Part shown: one piece after another, positions 39,717-49,699 of the stretch
Layout of the letters: each line of letters opens with the position of its first letter
Numbering within the stretch: position 1 is the stretch's first letter
Source of the DNA: Cytidiella melzeri
Lineage: Eukaryota > Basidiomycota > Agaricomycetes > Polyporales > Irpicaceae
Direction: 5' to 3'
Length of the DNA: 64,000 nt
Assembly (NCBI GenBank): GCA_022592445.1
Contig: JABYQR010000103.1
Span: 58,338 to 122,337, forward strand
Made by a program: the position numbers and the translations under genes
Notes under the pieces: model-generated
The model's input: only the letters and a program-made list of their open reading frames with translations
Database searches by the model: none
Told to the model about the DNA's origin: nothing

Positions 39717-41112
39717 GTGGGTGTGCTGTAGCTAGATGGGATGCAGGCAGGGCCAAGGCTCGGCTGTTTCAAATTGGTACTGTCAGGACAGTGAGACCCA
39801 AAAGAAGGCGCAGTCACCGTCGGTGTCATTATGTTCGGATACTTCAAGTGGGCTCTGGACCCGTGCAGTGTTGGAATGCATCCCCATGATGCACAGGCGT
39901 TCCTCTAAAATAAATCTACAGCATAAAAGGCCACAACGGTCAAGTTACGTCGCTTGGTCGACAGCGGTGGGAAAGAAGGGGGTCAAACCTAAGCTCACCC
40001 TTACATCGAGGCTTTAATTGAGCGTTGTTCACGTGAGAATACCTCAGCTTTGGGCGTTGAGCTCTGCTCATACACGCTTCTTTGGCTCAGCTGTTCAGTT
40101 ATTAAAGCTGGGCATGAGCATTGAGCACTGGCAGATGGACGTTGAAGTGAGACGGGCGCGACGGAACTACAGAAACAGCGGAGATTGGGTTGAGGAATGC
40201 ACTCCCCCAGCTAAATTTAGTAACCATCGTTGCATCTTGTTCCCGACTTTGATTGTCACTGGCAGTTCTCCCTCTGCCTCGTAACTAGCCTGTGCTGGGC
40301 CGTGATGATGATGTTCAATACCATGCTATGTAGCATAGGACTGTAGCTTGGAGAGGTACACAATGGTAAGTGCTTCGTCCAACTGGGGATTGCAGAACTA
40401 ATGAGGCCGTTTTAGTTGACCCGTATAGAGACCGCGAAGCTCGAGATAAGATGAAGAAGACCTCGTTATGTATTGTGCACATCTGAATCTGCCACCTGTC
40501 AAGACCCGCGCAGATACTACAGCTCCACTCTGCGCGCAAAGCTGACGACTTCCGACCGTGGCAGGACGATGTCGCTCTCTGCGCAAATATGCACGCAAGT
40601 GCACTCGGGGACCTTACGTATTCCGGCGGAGATTTCGGGTGAATTCGTGTGAGTCTTGTGTCAAGACATTGTACGGCTTGACAACATGACAAAAGTGCCT
40701 CTCGGTGCTGCGGCTGCTGCCCCAACCCACACCGATTTCATTTCGCACTCATTTCCCCTTCATAACCCTCTCCGTCCCATGTATATCATAGCAAACGGGC
40801 GACAAATAGAAGACGATCGTGGCAGAACGCGGGAAAGCGTGTGACGATATCGCTGGTCAGCCATTGAGTAGCGCTATCTCTTTTTCTCAAGGTCGTGGAA
40901 TATGAACGGTCGATTGAGCGGTAAATGCTCAGAAAAACCGTGTAAAACACCGATGGTAAAATTTGTGTGTGTGAGTATTTCCGAGATTGACCATGCATGT
41001 TCTCCTGCAGATCCTCTGCCATTCTTCCAGCAAGTCTGCCGCTTGACTCGGACTAGCTATAGAAGGTTGCTCACCGGCACGAATCACAGCATCCTGCCAG
41101 TGTTGTTCTGCA
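39717..41112. other. Region upstream of the MFS gene, no gene recognised
   Basis: Short frames only, none with a family signature. Should include the MFS promoter. Confidence 0.4.
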
Positions 41113-41117
41113 GGGAC
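41113..41117 (+). repeat. Target-site duplication of Copia-2, left copy (GGGAC)
   Basis: Matches 46152-46156. Confidence 0.93.
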
Positions 41118-41448
41118 TGTTGGAATCAAAGTTTTTTCGTTGCTGTTCATCAGCCATGAACTCACCTTCCTTTTACGGACTGTTGTGTAAACGTTCTAGC
41201 GCCCGCGGTTTTCGATTCGGGCGACCGAGTTCTCTTTTTCCTCAGTACCTCTTTTCATCGAGGCTTACTGAGGTTCGTTCACTCGTTTTGTAACATGTTT
41301 CATACACTATCTGATACACTGTAGTTCACCTTCGCTTCGCATATCTTAGGTTAGCAGTGCAATCCAATAGTACCTCTTTTCATCGAGGCTTACTGAGTTC
41401 ACCTTCGCTTCGCATATCTTAGAGCGGCTCTCTCGTAACCCTGCAATA
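41118..41448 (+). repeat. Copia-2 5' LTR
   Basis: 331 bp, identical to 45821-46151. Confidence 0.95.
41244..41422 (+). promoter_or_regulatory. Duplicated leader module in the Copia-2 LTR, one copy with an intron
   Basis: Half A 41244-41272 (AGTACCTC...TACTGAG), intron 41273-41324 (52 nt, GTTCGT...CTGTAG, branch-like TCTGATAC), half B 41325-41349 (TTCACCTTC...ATCTTAG), 19-nt spacer, then A (41369-41397) fused directly to B (41398-41422). The fused copy equals the spliced form. The 3' LTR has the same at 45947-46125, intron 45976-46027. Confidence 0.78.
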
Positions 41449-41462
41449 GGTTATGAGCCCCG
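41449..41462 (+). other. Copia-2 primer-binding site
   Basis: GGTTATGAGCCCCG directly after the LTR; initiator tRNA-Met anticodon-arm type. Confidence 0.75.
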
Positions 41463-41521
41463 GAAGCTTATAATCAACCCCGCTCTTTTTAAACACAAGC
41501 TTAACACTCACTTAATCCAAC

Positions 41522-44500
41522 ATGTCGACCACTCCTGACCCTCCGGCTACACCCACACCAACCTCATCATCCCGCCAAGTGGCCGCTTCCAATCGACTTC
41601 TCGACATTGGGAAGTTGGAAGACAATGGTTCGAACTTCCAGACGTGGAAGTACCGTATCAAGACCGTTCTCGAGCTGCGCGGACTGATGGGGATTGTCGA
41701 TGGCACGCAAAAGGACCCTGGATCGACTAAACCGGACGAGCACGCAGAATTTATGCGCTCGAACCAGGAGGCGCTCGCGCAAATCACGCTCACCCTCGGA
41801 GATGAGCCTCTGAATGGTGTTCTCTACACTACGTTGGCGAAGGACGCTTGGGAGAAGCTCAACACGCGATACGAGGGCAAAGGTAAGCAGACTATCGTTC
41901 TGCTTCTCACCGACCTTTTCCGCGGCACGCTCTCCGACGAGACGCCCCTCGAACCTCAACTCAACGCGATGCGCCAGAAAGGCTTCATTCTCACGTCTCT
42001 CGGTCAACCTCTCGACGACGCGATCATTGCTTCGGCGATGATCATGTCCCTTCCTCCCTCGTACTCCGTCCTCTCGACCATACTCATGGCCTCGACCGAC
42101 AAGCCATCGACCGACGCGGTCATCAACGCCATCCTCATGGAGGAGAAGTCGCGTCGCGATCCGGCTCAGGTCGCTCTTCTCGCCAAGACCGGGAAGGCCA
42201 AGTCCGGCCAGCAGAGCAAGAAGTCGGACGTCCGGTGCCTTTACTGTAAGAAGAAGGGCCACCCAACGGAGGAGTGCAGGAAAATGAAGAAGGATAAGGA
42301 GGAGAAGGCCTCGAAGGACAAGGCAGGGAAGGACAAGGACAAGTCGAAGGAGGGCGAGCACGCAAAGGTCGCCGTCGTGGACCACAGCGAGGACTCCGAA
42401 ACGTTCCAGCTGTTCATGGCGAACGGTCACGCCGGCCATGCCGACCTCCCTTCGAAGTGGATCATCGACTCCGGTGCCTCTGTGCACATGAGTTCGCAAC
42501 GCCACTGGTTCCTCACGTACCAACCTCTCGCTTCGCCTCTCCAGGTCCTTCTAGGCGACGACCGCGCTATCAAAGCTGTCGGCATTGGACGCGTAGCCGT
42601 CAACCTCCACGTTGGCGCGAACCAGACGAAGAAGTCGCTCTTCTCTGACGTCTACCACGTACCAGAACTCAACGGGAACCTTCTTTCCGTCTCGCACCTT
42701 ACCAAGAAAGGCTTCCACATCGCCTTCAAGGACGACTCTTGCGATATCCTTCACGCCGATGGCCAACTGGCAGGCTGTGCCTCTCGCACCCAAGGCCTCT
42801 ATGTCTTGAACTCGACGCCATTCCCAGTCCTTCGCGCTTACATCGCTTCAGTGGGCGCGTACTCCGCCGACTCTCCACTCCCTCTCACCGCGCTCAAGGC
42901 CAACGTCAAGCCCGTCGCTAAGGCTGACGTCACGACTTGGCACCGCCGACTCGGTCACATCAACGTCGACTCCGTCTTAAAGATGGTTCGACAGGGCATG
43001 GTCGAAGGGATGGACATCACCGGTGAGCAGACTCGCCCCAAGACTATCTGCGTCCCTTGCCTCGAGGGCAAGCAGACTCGTCTTCCCATTCCAAAGGTAT
43101 CCAACACCGAGAGCTCGCGCGTCCTCAACCGCGTGTACGCTGATGTTTGCAGACCAATGGACACCCAAACACCTCAAGGTCACCGCTATTTCGCTCTCCA
43201 CGTCGATGAAGCCTCTCACCTCCCAGTCACCAACCTTCTCAAGCACAAAAGCGAGACTCTCAGTCACACGAAGGACTACTACGCTCGCGCTGAGGCCCTC
43301 ACTGGTGAACGAGGCAACTACTTCCGTAGCGACGGAGGTGGCGAGTTTTGCTCTGACGAGTTCGAGGCGTTTCTCCGCAGCAAGGGGATTCACCACGAGA
43401 AGACAAACCCCTACACGCCGCAGGAAAATGGTGTCGCAGAGCGCATGAACCGCACGATCATGGAGATGGCACGGACTATGCTCAAGGACGCTGGACTTCC
43501 GAAGACGTACTGGGGCCACGCAGTTCTCTACGCCACGCACATCCTCCAACGTACTCCGACTCGCGCCCTTGATGGCAAGACACCATATGAGGCGTCCACT
43601 GGCAACAAACCGTCAGTCGCCCATCTACGCATCTTCGGCTGCAAAGCCTATGTTCACATTCCTGAGGAGAAGCGCAAGAAGCTCGATGCTAAGTCACTCG
43701 AGTGCGTGCACCTTGGATATGCTGAACATCGCAAAGCCTACTGTGTTCTTCACCGCCCCTCTGGTCGCATTTACGAGTCACGCGACGTCATCTTTGACGA
43801 AGGCTCCATGCTAGACCCAGACCGCGTCATCATCGACATCGACGATACCCTCGACGTTTCACCGTCTTCAGCCCCTCTGAATCGCAGCAGAGACTCTACA
43901 CCCAAGGAGGACATGTCAAACACGTCGACGGACGTACAAGATGTTGAATCCGATGCTGAACAGGCCATCTCGCGTGCACCCTCTCCTCACCCAGAACCTC
44001 CTGTTGAGGACGTTGTACCAGGTGCCGCTCCTGCTCCCGGACCTGCCACTCTATCACGCACTCGTCACATTCCTGCACCTGCTCCTGAACTCCGGCGTTC
44101 TACTCGAACTAAGCAACTGCCTACCCAGGACGACCATCCCAAGTTCAACTTGAACTCCAGGGACAAGGCCTCCATTGAAGCAGTCGCAAAGGCGAAGGAA
44201 GCAGAGCAACAGCACGCTCTCAAGGCTTCACTCGACGAACCACCACGCACCTACGCTCAAGCTATGGCACGGCCAGACGCTCTCGAATGGAGGCTTGCGT
44301 GTGTTGCAGAGATGGAAGCTTTCCTCAAGGCGAAGCTGTACGACGAGGTGGAGAGGCCTAAGGACCGGACCCTTGTAGACTGCCGCTGGGTCTTTGCCAT
44401 TAAGCGTGGACCAGACGGTGAAATTGTCAAGCACAAGGCGCGTCTCGTCGCAAAGGGCTTTACGCAGGTCGAAGGAGTCGACTACAACGATACGTTCGCA

Positions 44501-45798
44501 CCGGTTTCCAAATTCACATCAATTCGCACCATTCTCGCTCTCGCTGCTCAAGAGGACCTCGAAATTCACCAGATGGACGTCAAGTCCGCTTTCCTCAACG
44601 GTGATCTCAACGAGGAGATCTACATGAAACCTCCCCCCGGGTTCGAAGGCGATGACAGCTCTGTCTGGAAGCTGAAGAAGTCCTCTACGGCCTGAAGCAG
44701 TCCAGCCGCCAATGGTACCAGCGACTCGCAAAGGAATTCACCGACCGTGGTTTCACTCGATCGCATCACGACCACGCTGTTTTCTTCAAGATGGAGAGTG
44801 GCACACCTGTCATCTGCGCCGTCTACGTCGACGACATGCTCATTGTCTCCAAAGACATCAAGGTCATTAACCTTTTCAAGGCAAGCTTCCACCGCGAGTT
44901 TGAGATGACCGATTTAGGCGAGGCCCGATGGATCCTCAACATGGAGATCATACGCGACCGCCCACGCCGCATTCTCGAGCTGTCACAACGACAGTTCATC
45001 ACCACTATCCTCGACCGCTTCGGACTCTCTGACAGTCGACCGGTCTCCACTCCTATGGACCCCAACTCGAAACTCATCAAGCTTCACGCTAACAAGTCCG
45101 AGGTCGACGTCAAGCAGTATCAGTCAATGCTCGGCTCGCTGATGTACGCAATGATTGGGACTCGACCCGACCTTGCCTATTCAGTGGGCGCCTTGAGCAA
45201 GCACGCCGCAACCCCAGGTCGAGAACACCTACTCGCAATTACCCGGGTCTACCGTTACCTTCGAGGTAGCAAAGACCTCCGCCTCACGTATCGCGGAACT
45301 CCTCCGGACGCACGCGATTCAATTTCGGCCGACCTTATTGGCTACGTCGACGCTGACTGGGCCTCGGACCCCAACGATCGACGCTCAATCACTGGTTACA
45401 CGTTTGTTCTATCCGGTGGCGCCATTAGCTGGTCATCGAAGCGACAGCATTCCACTGCTCTTTCGAGCACTGAGGCCGAATACATGGCAGCTTCGCACGC
45501 CACAAAGGAAGCCATTTGGCTTCGCGCTTTTCTTATCGAGATTGGACACCTCTCTCCTTCTTATGCTGTCCCTCTCCTCATTGACAACCAGTCCGCTATC
45601 GCCCTGATCAAGAATCCGGAACATCACGAACGTACAAAGCATATCGCGGTCCGGTATCACTTCACGCGCGACGCATACGAAGACGCCCTTATTCTACCTG
45701 AATATGTTCCTACTGGAGATCAGGTCGCCGACATCATGACGAAGCCTCTCGCTCGCGAGAAGCACAACCGTTTTCTGGATGGCATGGGGCAGTTATAA
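41522..45798 (+). pseudogene. Copia-2 Gag-Pol with a single 1-nt frameshift
   Basis: The ATG at 41522 gives MSTTPDPPATPTPT. Gag (UBN2-like) is followed by knuckle CLYCKKKGHPTEECRK, protease WIIDSGASVHMSS, preintegrase TWHRRLGHINVDSVLKM, integrase (YADVCRPMD, FRSDGGGEFCS, PQENGVAERMN), and RT (CRWVFAIKR, VYVDDMLIVS). RNase H is YVDADWASD with DNQSAI. One base appears to be missing at about 44681: the frame ends KLKKSSTA, while the next frame continues LYGLKQSSRQWYQRL without loss. With identical LTRs, this is either a very recent mutation or an assembly error. Confidence 0.92.
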
Positions 45799-45820
45799 GT
45801 TCATACCCGCTGAGTGGGCG

Positions 45821-46151
45821 TGTTGGAATCAAAGTTTTTTCGTTGCTGTTCATCAGCCATGAACTCACCTTCCTTTTACGGACTGTTGTGTAAACGTTCT
45901 AGCGCCCGCGGTTTTCGATTCGGGCGACCGAGTTCTCTTTTTCCTCAGTACCTCTTTTCATCGAGGCTTACTGAGGTTCGTTCACTCGTTTTGTAACATG
46001 TTTCATACACTATCTGATACACTGTAGTTCACCTTCGCTTCGCATATCTTAGGTTAGCAGTGCAATCCAATAGTACCTCTTTTCATCGAGGCTTACTGAG
46101 TTCACCTTCGCTTCGCATATCTTAGAGCGGCTCTCTCGTAACCCTGCAATA
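45821..46151 (+). repeat. Copia-2 3' LTR
   Basis: 331 bp, identical to the 5' LTR. Confidence 0.95.
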
Positions 46152-46156
46152 GGGAC
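46152..46156 (+). repeat. Target-site duplication of Copia-2, right copy (GGGAC)
   Basis: Matches 41113-41117. Confidence 0.93.
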
Positions 46157-46758
46157 AAAACCGCAACTCGTCAACCAGTTCAACGTCGACAACGCCATCT
46201 GCTTCCAGTTTGATACTGCGCCGTTGGCTTTAGCATTCTACAACATTTGTTGTTCAACGTCTAGGCGCCCTTCTCAAGAAAAAAAGATTCTCGCCGGCAC
46301 TAGAGCGGTTTGTTGAGTCGACACCAAGCTCTCAGTACATGCTGTATGCAAGTCGTGGTAGATACACATACTTAAATTATGAGAAGACTGTTCTCGTGCC
46401 TGCCACTTCAAGCTGGAACACTATTGGCATGCTGTACTTGTCGCTGTTATGCGTTGATTTTCGTCCTCAACTACACATACAGTTCACGTTGAGGGCGTGG
46501 CCACAGGCTTTTCAATGACCGCAGATCGAAGTTGAGATTGGCTTCTGCCGAACCTCCGGATCAACGCTTGTGTTTGGCTACAGCCTAAATAGGCAATTGC
46601 TGTCTTTGCAACTCAACCTCATTGCGCAACAACTGCTGCTTTCGCAATCTAAGGTAGCTGGTGCAAATCACTGGCCACTTTGTGCTGTGACTATAACTTG
46701 TGAGTGCAGCACTCTCTGGCTTCTCCCACCTCTTATCCAAACTACAATGTGTCATCGC
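46157..46758. other. Upstream region of FunK1 copy 1
   Basis: From about 46430 it is recognisably similar to 54350-54655 upstream of copy 2 (CTAAATAGGCA, TCGCAATCT). 46157-46430 holds no recognisable gene. Confidence 0.6.
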
Positions 46759-48603
46759 CATGCCTACTTCCAGCAAATGCCCTTCGGTCACGCCAGTAAA
46801 TCGCGAAACTCTCGCGTTGAAGATCTTAGCAGTATGATGCAGACACCATCTCGCATCTGCCACTCTGGTACAGACGCCACCATCTGCACGAAAGAAAGCG
46901 TGGACATCCTCGCTTCTCGTATAGGAGAGATGAAGGGTAGCGGTACGCACAGTGTCAAACGGAGCGCGGCATTGCTGTGCGTGGAGCTGAAGGAGAGCGC
47001 ACCGACAAAGTCGAAGCTTAACGTCGAGCGAAACAAGCGGCAGCAGCAGGCATGCGGTGATTCACCCGAGGTCAGCGCCCTATCTTGTCAATCCTAGTTC
47101 ATGTTACTCACCCATTCTTGAGGTCCTCACCTCTGTCTCACAAGTTCTATCTGCTGCCAGTCTTGGCTTTGAGAATAACGCCTGTAATACCACCCAGTTG
47201 GAAGAAGATGTGGAGGCTGCACAGGTCACGAAGGTCGAGGAGGTCGAGAAGATGGACAACGCTGAAGTGGCTGAGACGGCGTCGACTGGTTCCAAGCGTC
47301 CTCGTGGTTGGGAAGCGTTGGTATTATTGAGACCGGCCAAGAAAAACAAAAGTGTGACACAACATGGCGGATCTTACGACAAACCATTCTGGAACTTCAG
47401 AGGCTCTACCACTCCAGACGCCGAGCCTCAGCTTGGCAGCTATGCTCTCGAAATGGTTGGCTCGACGAATGGAACACGCTTGCACAATTCTGGCGTCATC
47501 TTCCCAGATGAACTCATTTCGCTATGGTGCCTCGACGCGTCTAGTATTGTCCGTACGTGCCTCGACGTGGGCTCGAATAGGGAGAAGTTATCCCTCAAGC
47601 GATACAAGCGACAGCAGCAGGCATACAGTGCTTCAACTGAGGTGAGCATCCTGTCATCGTCGCTAATCGTTCGAGTCACTGCTCGCAAACATGGTCTTGC
47701 TCACGTACCTGATCTCCTGAAGCTCAAGGACCTCCGGCATCTCTCAAGCGATATTCGTAAGCCCTTCGATCCGGCTCCGAGCCCAGACCACCACCGCGTT
47801 TTTCGCTGCCTCGTGATGGATCATTACACACCTTTGTCTGAGAAACTTGGGCAAGCTCCCAGTTCTCTGATCACGATGGCCAAACAAATACTCACGTGTA
47901 AGCATGTCACTTGTCCGATCACACTGTGATCTAACCGAACTACGCAGGTATCCATGATCTGCGGTACAAGGGGCTGATTCTGCATCGCGACATCAGCGAA
48001 GGCAACATCATGTACCAGAACCGCGGTGGAGAGGACTGCTTCGTTCTTACTGACTTCGATCTGGGAGTCGTTCTGGCCGAGAATGGATTTCCTAAAGAAG
48101 CCACGTCGCGCCGTCGCACTGGAACTTTAGCGTTCATGGCTTTTGAATTGATTGAGGACATGCAGGCGGCCGAGGGGATGGATGGCCAGTGCGAGCGTGT
48201 CATCCACTGTGTCAGACACGATTACGAGTCTGTCTTTTGGGTATCCTTGTGGTGTGCTATCAAGATTGCGGACCCCAACTCGCCCCGGGCCGACAAGTAT
48301 GCAAAGGCTCGCGACGACGAACTGGCTACATGGGAATTTGGAACGTACGAGCAGATTGCTTGCCAGAAGCTGAGTTTGCTCTGGAAACATAAAACTTTCA
48401 GGGCCGTACGTCTCTCTCCGCTCTTCGAGCACCTACGCAGCTGGATCGTCGCTTTTAAGCAACCCTTCGCCATCAGCGCCATGATGTCAGACATGACACC
48501 AACACAAAGCCAAGAGGAGATCAAGCATTCATTCGAGACCTTTGAGACCTTTGATGGTTTGGTCACATACGAGAAGCTGTTGACGACGTTTGACGGTTTT
48601 TAA
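46759..48603 (+). pseudogene. FunK1-type protein kinase, copy 1 (rearranged pseudogene)
   Basis: Tandem paralogue of 54656-57113. Lesions relative to copy 2: a 1-bp deletion near 46792 shifts the frame after the start; 369 bp of exon 1 are missing between GTGGAC and ATCCTCG, with GAC microhomology; the kinase N-lobe, including the ATP-binding Lys, is replaced at about 47599-47680 by a second copy of the exon-1 end plus intron-1 start (AAGCGACAGCAGCAGGCAT, then GAGGTGAGCATCC). The C-lobe is preserved: ILHRDISEGNIMYQN, LTDFDLGVV, ATSRRRTGTLAFMA, HDYESVFWVSLW. Its last intron (50 nt, with stops) shows that the matching 51-nt segment in copy 2 is a real intron. Confidence 0.82.
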
Positions 48604-49342
48604 AGCGAGACTGATGTTCGCTCTTCTCTCGTCCACCGACTTAGCCCTCATGCTACGCTTTGCTCCGTACTACTAGTAGTATAAATTAGCGACCGCGACG
48701 CCTCCCCTTCAATCTTCACAAATTCTTTTGCTTGATGTATTTGATGATATGCCAACTGGATTCAATGTACTACTAGTACGGGATATAATGAATCTGCTCC
48801 TCTGGCTGAACCCAACTACTAATGCGTGCAAACTAGTTCGTGGGACCCCACATACACCCACGCTACCAATGTTTTCAAACATCTGAATATAGTAGACTCC
48901 CAGTCCCTAAAAATGATGTACACACATTTGATGGTGATAGAACCGGCGGAGTCATGAGGGGTTCGAAAAGACCATGTTTACTGGCGACGAAACAGCAGCC
49001 CAGACGGGATGGTGCTCAGAAGAAAACGCAAGAAATCTAGTACTATTACTTACTTTGACCAACCATTCCTCCTCAAGATCTGTAAATTGCCTCTCAGTTG
49101 GCTCGTCGCGTTGGCTTGGTGTCAGGTGTTGAGGACTATCGATATCAGTGGTACCGAGCTTTATCTGATTGCGGGCCTACAATCGAACCATTCATGGATG
49201 CAGGTCGTTCATCCGGCACCGTTGAAGCAAGACACAACGCTGGCTGCTTTCGGTGTGGAGAGAGCAAGCAGCACTGGCGAATGGGGACACGGTTCGTACT
49301 AGCGTTGTCCTGCGGGGCTTCGCTAATTGCTTCCGTCCCTTT
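48604..49342. other. Downstream flank of FunK1 copy 1
   Basis: 48650-48710 resembles the flank of copy 2 (CCGTACTACTAGTA). A plus-strand frame at 49098-49347 (CFRCGESKQHWRMG) has no known family; it runs into Copia-3. Confidence 0.45.
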
Positions 49343-49347
49343 CCTGC
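49343..49347 (+). repeat. Target-site duplication of Copia-3, left copy (CCTGC)
   Basis: Matches 54268-54272. Confidence 0.92.
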
Positions 49348-49692
49348 TATTGTTTTGCGAGGGGATACGAGCGCACACGAACGATAGCGAGTAGAGTGGA
49401 TGATTCAAATAATAACGAATATACATGAGTTTATATAGTTTTTTGAGATAGCGGAAATAACTGATATAGTAATGAAATGGAATAGGTATTATGACAAGCT
49501 GAAGCGGGTACTCGGAGTGTGTGTGGGGGGAGGAACATACCAAAATAATCAATGACATAAACGGATAACTGGAAAGATAAGAGAGAATGAAAGAACCTAG
49601 CGGATCGCGTGTATAGGACGGAACGGAAGACGGAATGATTAAGACGATGGTGCGGAATCAAATACATGCATCGGAAGCCTTATAGAACAACA
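49348..49692 (-). repeat. Copia-3 3' LTR
   Basis: 345 bp, one mismatch to 53923-54267. Confidence 0.93.
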
Positions 49693-49699
49693 CTCCCCC
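49693..49699 (-). other. Copia-3 polypurine tract
   Basis: Sense GGGGGAG between the pol stop (TGA, 49700) and the LTR. Confidence 0.7.

Larger units (their letters stand above)
41118..46151 (+). mobile_element. Copia-2: Ty1/Copia element with identical LTRs
   Basis: 5.03 kb, plus strand. Both LTRs are 331 bp and I found no difference between them. Ends are TGTTG...CAATA. PBS at 41449, gag-pol 41522-45798 with one frameshift. The most recent insertion in the window by LTR identity. Confidence 0.95.
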
